Source: an uncultured Clostridia bacterium
Lineage (GTDB): Bacteria > Bacillota > Clostridia > TANB77 > CAG-508
Direction: 5' to 3'
Length of the DNA stretch: 64,000 bases
NCBI GenBank assembly: GCA_934141445.1
Contig: CAKPCF010000003.1
Coordinates: forward strand, 1 to 64,000
The notes under the pieces were generated by a model, which saw only the letters and a list, made by a program, of their open reading frames with translations, was not told the origin of the DNA and did no database searches. This document shows positions 60,614 to 64,000 of this stretch, in pieces. The position numbers were made by a program, and so were the translations under genes. Numbering within the stretch: the first letter of the stretch is position 1; every line of letters begins with the position of its first letter.

Positions 60614-60867
60614 TCTCTTCTCCTATAAAAATTTATATATATTATTTCCTTAATTTTACATCATATACTATAAATGCAATTTGATTATAGCATAACTAAA
60701 AATAAAAGTATATTCTACATTTGTTTTAATTTAAATTTTAGTAATTTTTTTATTATAACAACATAGTATGTATAAAGAAGATTTTTATATGTAAATATTT
60801 GAATATTTTTATTATCAACAATAAAAGTAGCATTTTCAAAATTTTGTAAAATTTGTTTATTTACCTA

Positions 60868-60896
60868 TTGACTTTTGCATTTTTTTTTGGTATCAT
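60868..60896 (+). promoter_or_regulatory. Promoter of the tRNA pair
   Basis: TTGACT (60868-60873), 17-nt spacer, TATCAT (60891-60896), followed by a small TGCTTT/AAAGCA stem before tRNA-Gly. The rest of the 314-nt gap 60614-60927 shows nothing recognisable. Confidence 0.8.
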
Positions 60897-60927
60897 AATA
60901 ATGCTTTCACGAAAGCACATAGAAAAT

Positions 60928-61003
60928 GCGGGAGTAGCTCAGTTGATAGAGCGTCGCCTTGCCAAGGCGAAGGTCGCGGGTTTGAGCCCCGTTTCCCGCT
61001 CCA
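60928..61003 (+). tRNA. tRNA-Gly (anticodon GCC)
   Basis: 76 nt including encoded CCA. The acceptor GCGGGAG pairs with TTCCCGC (one G-U). D-arm AGCTCAGTTGATAGAGC, anticodon GCC at 60961-60963 within CTTGCCAAG, T-arm GCGGGTTTGAGCCCCGT. Discriminator T. Cloverleaf complete. Confidence 0.97.
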
Positions 61004-61035
61004 TTTTTTTATTATAAACATTTAAATACATATTT

Positions 61036-61109
61036 GGCGCCTTAGCCAAGCGGTAAGGCACGAGTCTGCAAAACTCTGATGATCGGTCCGACTCCGATAG
61101 GCGCCTCCA
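61036..61109 (+). tRNA. tRNA-Cys (anticodon GCA)
   Basis: 74 nt including encoded CCA. Acceptor GGCGCCT/AGGCGCC, short D-loop (AGCCAAGCGGTAAGGC), anticodon GCA at 61068-61070 in AGTCTGCAAAACT, T-arm CGGTCCGACTCCG. Discriminator T, as required for Cys. It is co-transcribed with tRNA-Gly. Confidence 0.97.
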
Positions 61110-61117
61110 AACAAAGA

Positions 61118-61157
61118 AACGATAAAATGTTGGTAATCAGCATTTTATCGTTTTTTT
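61118..61157 (+). terminator. Terminator of the tRNA operon
   Basis: AACGATAAAATG (61118-61129) pairs with CATTTTATCGTT (61141-61152), 11-nt loop, followed by a T run. Its 3' half is part of the 29-bp repeat duplicated at 62247. Confidence 0.93.
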
Positions 61158-61173
61158 ATTTTTATATATGAAA
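61145..61173 (+). repeat. 29-bp direct repeat, left copy (terminator side)
   Basis: Begins TTATCGTTTTTTTATT and ends ATATATGAAA. It matches 62247-62275 in 28 of 29 positions. The two copies are 1102 bp apart and bracket the RhuM-type pseudogene. The left copy is the 3' part of the tRNA-Cys terminator. Confidence 0.85.
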
Positions 61174-61191
61174 CACAAATGTAACAAAATC

Positions 61192-62206
61192 TTATTTATC
61201 TATTTTTTTACACTCATTGATAATTCTGTCAAAATCAGAAATATATTGTTTATCTTGCTCAACCCTAAATTTTTCAAATTCGCTTTCTGCAAATTGCTTT
61301 GCTTTTTCAGCAGATATGCTACCTTTATCTTGTAAAATATCATATCTATTTGTTTTTAACATTATATCTAATTCTTCTACCCAATCTTTCATTTTCATAG
61401 GTATTTGCCTCTTTGCTCTATTTTCTGCAATATCCAAATACATATTTACTATATCCTGTAAAAATTCTAATTCTTTAGAAGTAAGATAGTTTTTTGCAAT
61501 AGATACATCACTTTTTAAAATTTTGCCGTTAGGAGAATGTTTCCAAGAAGTTAGTCCCATATATTCCTTTTGGCTACTAGCTCTATGGTAAATAATTTCA
61601 GCAGCTGTTTCATTTGTTATTGCATAATGAAATTTATTCTGGATTGTAGCATAAAAATCATTTGCAATTTCAGAATTTTTATTATAATCAATACTACACT
61701 CTGCAAAAATATCTGTCACCTTTTGATAAAATCTTCTTTCACTTGTCCTAATTTCTTTGATTATTTCCAATAACTCATCAAAGTAATCTTTACCAAATTT
61801 GTTTGGATTCTTCAACTTTTCCTTATTTATACTATATCCTTTTATAATATATGATTTTAAAACCTCTGTTGCCCATTGTCTAAATTTTGTTGCTTTTTTT
61901 GAATTTGTCCTATATCCGAACAGCGATTATCATATCTAAATTGTAATAATCAATATTTCTATTAACTTTACGATTTCCTTCAATTTGAACTGTTGGGAAT
62001 TTCCCAACAGTTGAAATTTTATCTAATTCTTGTTCTTCAAAAATATTTTTTATATGCTCACTTATTGTAGATTTATCCTTTTCAAATAATTCTGCAATTT
62101 TATTAAGTGGTAACCAAATAGTTTCATTATATAAAAACACTTCTATTTCTATTTTGCTATTTTCATCTTCGTAAATAATTAAATCACCTTTTGTTAAATT
62201 TTGCAT
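61192..62206 (-). pseudogene. RhuM-family protein, broken by one frameshift
   Basis: The N-terminal part (98 codons from the ATG at 62206: MQNLTKGDLIIYEDENSKIEI...KDKSTISEHIKNIFEEQEL) ends at a TAG at 61910 right after DMIIAV. Dropping one base near 61918 restores DMIIAVGYRTNSKKATKFR and continues to 61192 (RFYQKVTDIFAECSIDY...). The whole would be about 337 aa, the RhuM length. RhuM (virulence RhuM / Salmonella SPI-3) proteins are common on mobile DNA; their activity is unknown. It lies between 29-bp direct repeats at a tRNA terminator. Confidence 0.85.
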
Positions 62207-62246
62207 ATAATAAACCTTTCTTTATAAGTATTTTATGTCACTCATA

Positions 62247-62275
62247 TTATCGTTTTTTTATTTCTATATATGAAA
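62247..62275 (+). repeat. 29-bp direct repeat, right copy
   Basis: Second copy of the 61145-61173 sequence, with one T-to-C difference. It ends 7 nt before the CBS-protein stop codon. Without the upstream half of the terminator stem it forms no hairpin. Confidence 0.85.
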
Positions 62276-62281
62276 TATTTT

Positions 62282-63586
62282 CTATTCATCATCATCTTCA
62301 TTCGCTAATACTTTGCAAATTTTTACACTTGCAATTCTATTATCTTCAAATTTTTCTACTTTGTATATTGCTTTATCTGTTTCTATTACTGGTTTTTCTT
62401 TGGCTTTAGGAATTCTACCAAGTTCCTCTAAGATATAGCCTGAAAGTGTATCATAATCACCATCTGGAATCTCTATATCTAATATTTTTTCTAATTCATA
62501 TATTGAAATTGAACCATCAACAAGAAAAGTATTTTCATCTATTTTTTCATATTTTTCTGTTGGAGTATCATATTCATCATATATTTCACCAACTATTTCT
62601 TCCAATATATCTTCCATTGTAACAACACCTGCAGTACCACCATATTCATCTACAACAATAGCAATTTGTTTTTTATTCTTTTGAAATTCTTTAAATAATT
62701 CATTGATTTTCTTTGTCTCTGGTACAAAATATGCTTCTTTTATCAAAGATTTTATTTTAGTATTTCTATTTTTATTTGATAATAAAATATCTCTCAAATA
62801 TGCAACGCCTTTTATTTCATCAATTGTTTCATCATATACTGGTATTCTACTATATCCTCTTTCTTCTGTAAGTTCCTCTATTACTTCACCAATTGACATA
62901 TTCTCATCTACTGCAAACATATTTGTTCTATCTGTCATTATTTCAGATACAGTTCTATCATTAAGTTCAAAAACATTATTTATCATTTCTTTTTCATCTT
63001 TTTGAATAGTACCTTTTTCTTGTCCAGCATCAACCATCATTCTTATTTCTTCTTCAGTAACTGTACTCTCATCATTTTCAGTTACTCCAAATATTTTTGA
63101 TACTATGTTAGTCGAAAATGTTAAAAATTTAACAAAAGGAGCTGTTATCACAGAAATTACTTTTATGATTCCTATTGAAGCAAAAGAAATTTTTTCAAAG
63201 TGTTTCATTGCTAATCTCTTTGGTACTAATTCTCCAAATATTAAAGTGAAATAAGATAAAATAATTGTTATTAAAACAAGTGAAATTCCACGCCATGTTG
63301 AAATACTCAAACTTGGAATTAAATTATTTAATTGTGGAGCTAACTTATCAACAAATGTATCAGCTGCAAAAGCACTTGACAAAAATCCTGCTAAAGTTAT
63401 TCCAATCTGAATCGTTGCTAAAAATTTGCTTGGATTTTTTAACATTTTCTCAATTGATTTTGCTTTTTTATTTCCTTCTTTCGCCATTTTTTCAATTTTG
63501 GCATCATTTAATGAAATAAATGCAATCTCTGCTGCGGCAAAAAAAGCATTTACAAAAATTAAAATTATCAATATTGTTATTTGCAT
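62282..63586 (-). CDS. CNNM/HlyC-CorC-type membrane protein (DUF21, two CBS, CorC_HlyC)
   Basis: 434 aa. DUF21 domain with about four membrane helices (1-190), CBS pair (about 205-330: IMTDRTNMFAVDENM and VVDEYGGTAGVVTMEDILEEIVGEI) and the C-terminal CorC_HlyC domain (LVDGSISIYELEKIL). Often labelled hemolysin; relatives are Mg2+/divalent-cation transporters, so I do not infer haemolysis. The leader has AAAGGGGTG, a TGTAAT/ATTACA hairpin (63597-63611), then the ATG. Confidence 0.92.
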   Translation of the reverse strand: MQITILIILIFVNAFFAAAEIAFISLNDAKIEKMAKEGNKKAKSIEKMLKNPSKFLATIQIGITLAGFLSSAFAADTFVDKLAPQLNNLIPSLSISTWRGISLVLITIILSYFTLIFGELVPKRLAMKHFEKISFASIGIIKVISVITAPFVKFLTFSTNIVSKIFGVTENDESTVTEEEIRMMVDAGQEKGTIQKDEKEMINNVFELNDRTVSEIMTDRTNMFAVDENMSIGEVIEELTEERGYSRIPVYDETIDEIKGVAYLRDILLSNKNRNTKIKSLIKEAYFVPETKKINELFKEFQKNKKQIAIVVDEYGGTAGVVTMEDILEEIVGEIYDEYDTPTEKYEKIDENTFLVDGSISIYELEKILDIEIPDGDYDTLSGYILEELGRIPKAKEKPVIETDKAIYKVEKFEDNRIASVKICKVLANEDDDE

Positions 63587-63633
63587 ATATCTTCTATGTA
63601 ATTAAATTACACAAAACACCCCTTTCTTTTGTT

Positions 63634-64000
63634 CTATTTATTTACTTTTATAAAATTAAAGTCATTTTTACCATAATTATTTAAAATTATTATATATCCA
63701 TCTTTTATATTTCCATCTGAATTTTCAAGTACAATATCCAAATACAATCTACAAAAATATTCTTCATTCATATTATTTATAATATGAATGTCCATACTTA
63801 ATTTAGGTGTAATATTTTTTAAATTAACATTTGCATCTTTTAAAATGCTTCCATTGAAAGAAACTCTTTTGTTTTCTTCTGATATTTCAAAATTTTTAAG
63901 TATATCTGCATTTACAAATTCTAATGTTATAGGATTTGTGCAATCTGTAAAGTATTTTGCTATATTATTATCGTTTACAACTTCACTATTTGAATGAATA
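63634..64000 (-). CDS. Hypothetical protein, C-terminal part (runs off the window)
   Basis: An open frame on the minus strand without stops for 367 nt, ending TAG at 63634-63636. It reads ...VVNDNNIAKYFTDCTNPITLEF...LSMDIHIINNMNEEYFCRLY...NNYGKNDFNFIKVNK. No family recognised; the mix of beta-like hydrophobic and polar segments suggests a small domain, perhaps extracellular. It lies 47 nt upstream of the CBS-domain gene in the same direction, so it is probably in the same operon. No upstream start is visible. Confidence 0.6.
   Translation of the reverse strand, partial: IHSNSEVVNDNNIAKYFTDCTNPITLEFVNADILKNFEISEENKRVSFNGSILKDANVNLKNITPKLSMDIHIINNMNEEYFCRLYLDIVLENSDGNIKDGYIIILNNYGKNDFNFIKVNK

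Overview
The window is a low-GC (roughly 30% G+C by eye) chromosomal segment of a Gram-positive, probably clostridial, bacterium. The evidence is str-operon order rpsL-rpsG-fusA-tuf, an mra/dcw cell-wall cluster headed by mraZ, purine-rich Shine-Dalgarno (SD) sites, frequent TTG starts, an LL-diaminopimelate aminotransferase route to meso-DAP, a PASTA penicillin-binding protein, a Spo0E-like phosphatase and an endopeptidase-I-like M14 peptidase. The last two suggest a spore-forming lineage. Nearly everything lies on the minus strand.

Layout. 1-3.9 kb: str operon (minus), with a stem-loop in every intercistronic gap. 3.9-6.6 kb: a small membrane protein and a large leucine-rich-repeat surface protein with a pilin-like N-terminus. 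6.8-9.3 kb: a two-gene coiled-coil operon of unknown function, with a perfect hairpin between SD and start codon. 9.4-26.2 kb: the cell-wall cluster read right to left (mraZ, rsmH, ftsL, ftsI, murE, mraY, ftsW, murG), followed by topA and trmFO. It is interrupted twice: by a high-GC choline-binding-type secreted protein between ftsL and ftsI, and by a vanW / dltA-like / dltC-like unit between ftsI and murE. 26.3-31.4 kb: a cysteine-free thioredoxin-fold protein, a small membrane protein, a monofunctional transglycosylase, an acyl-CoA synthetase, a DUF1836 regulator and a frameshifted TVP38 gene. 31.5-36.8 kb: YgjP-type peptidase, htpG, P-loop kinase, perR, an unknown gene and a sortase.

36.8-46.9 kb is one long minus-strand array: hslO, dgt, a TSCPD protein, rsmA, PASTA-PBP, dapF, a second MurE-like ligase, dapL and a coiled-coil protein, possibly through to the sortase. 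It couples DAP synthesis to wall assembly. 47-57 kb: M14 peptidase (plus strand), a nuclease, pyrBI, a small alarmone synthetase, an alpha-amylase, SDR, patatin, MscS and Spo0E-like. 57.2-60.6 kb: lgt and an M16 peptidase pair. 60.9-61.2 kb: tRNA-Gly and tRNA-Cys on the plus strand. 61.1-62.3 kb: a broken RhuM-family gene bracketed by 29-bp direct repeats at the tRNA terminator, apparently a small inserted cassette. 62.3-64 kb: a CBS-domain membrane protein and a truncated unknown gene.

Most promising for new biology: (i) SD-hairpin-AUG leaders at four loci, with the coiled-coil operon as the best case; (ii) a second MurE whose DAP-recognition motif is altered yet which sits between dapF and dapL; (iii) the vanW-dltA-dltC unit; (iv) an array of about 15 copies of a 10-bp motif between mraZ and rsmH; (v) the RhuM cassette with flanking repeats.
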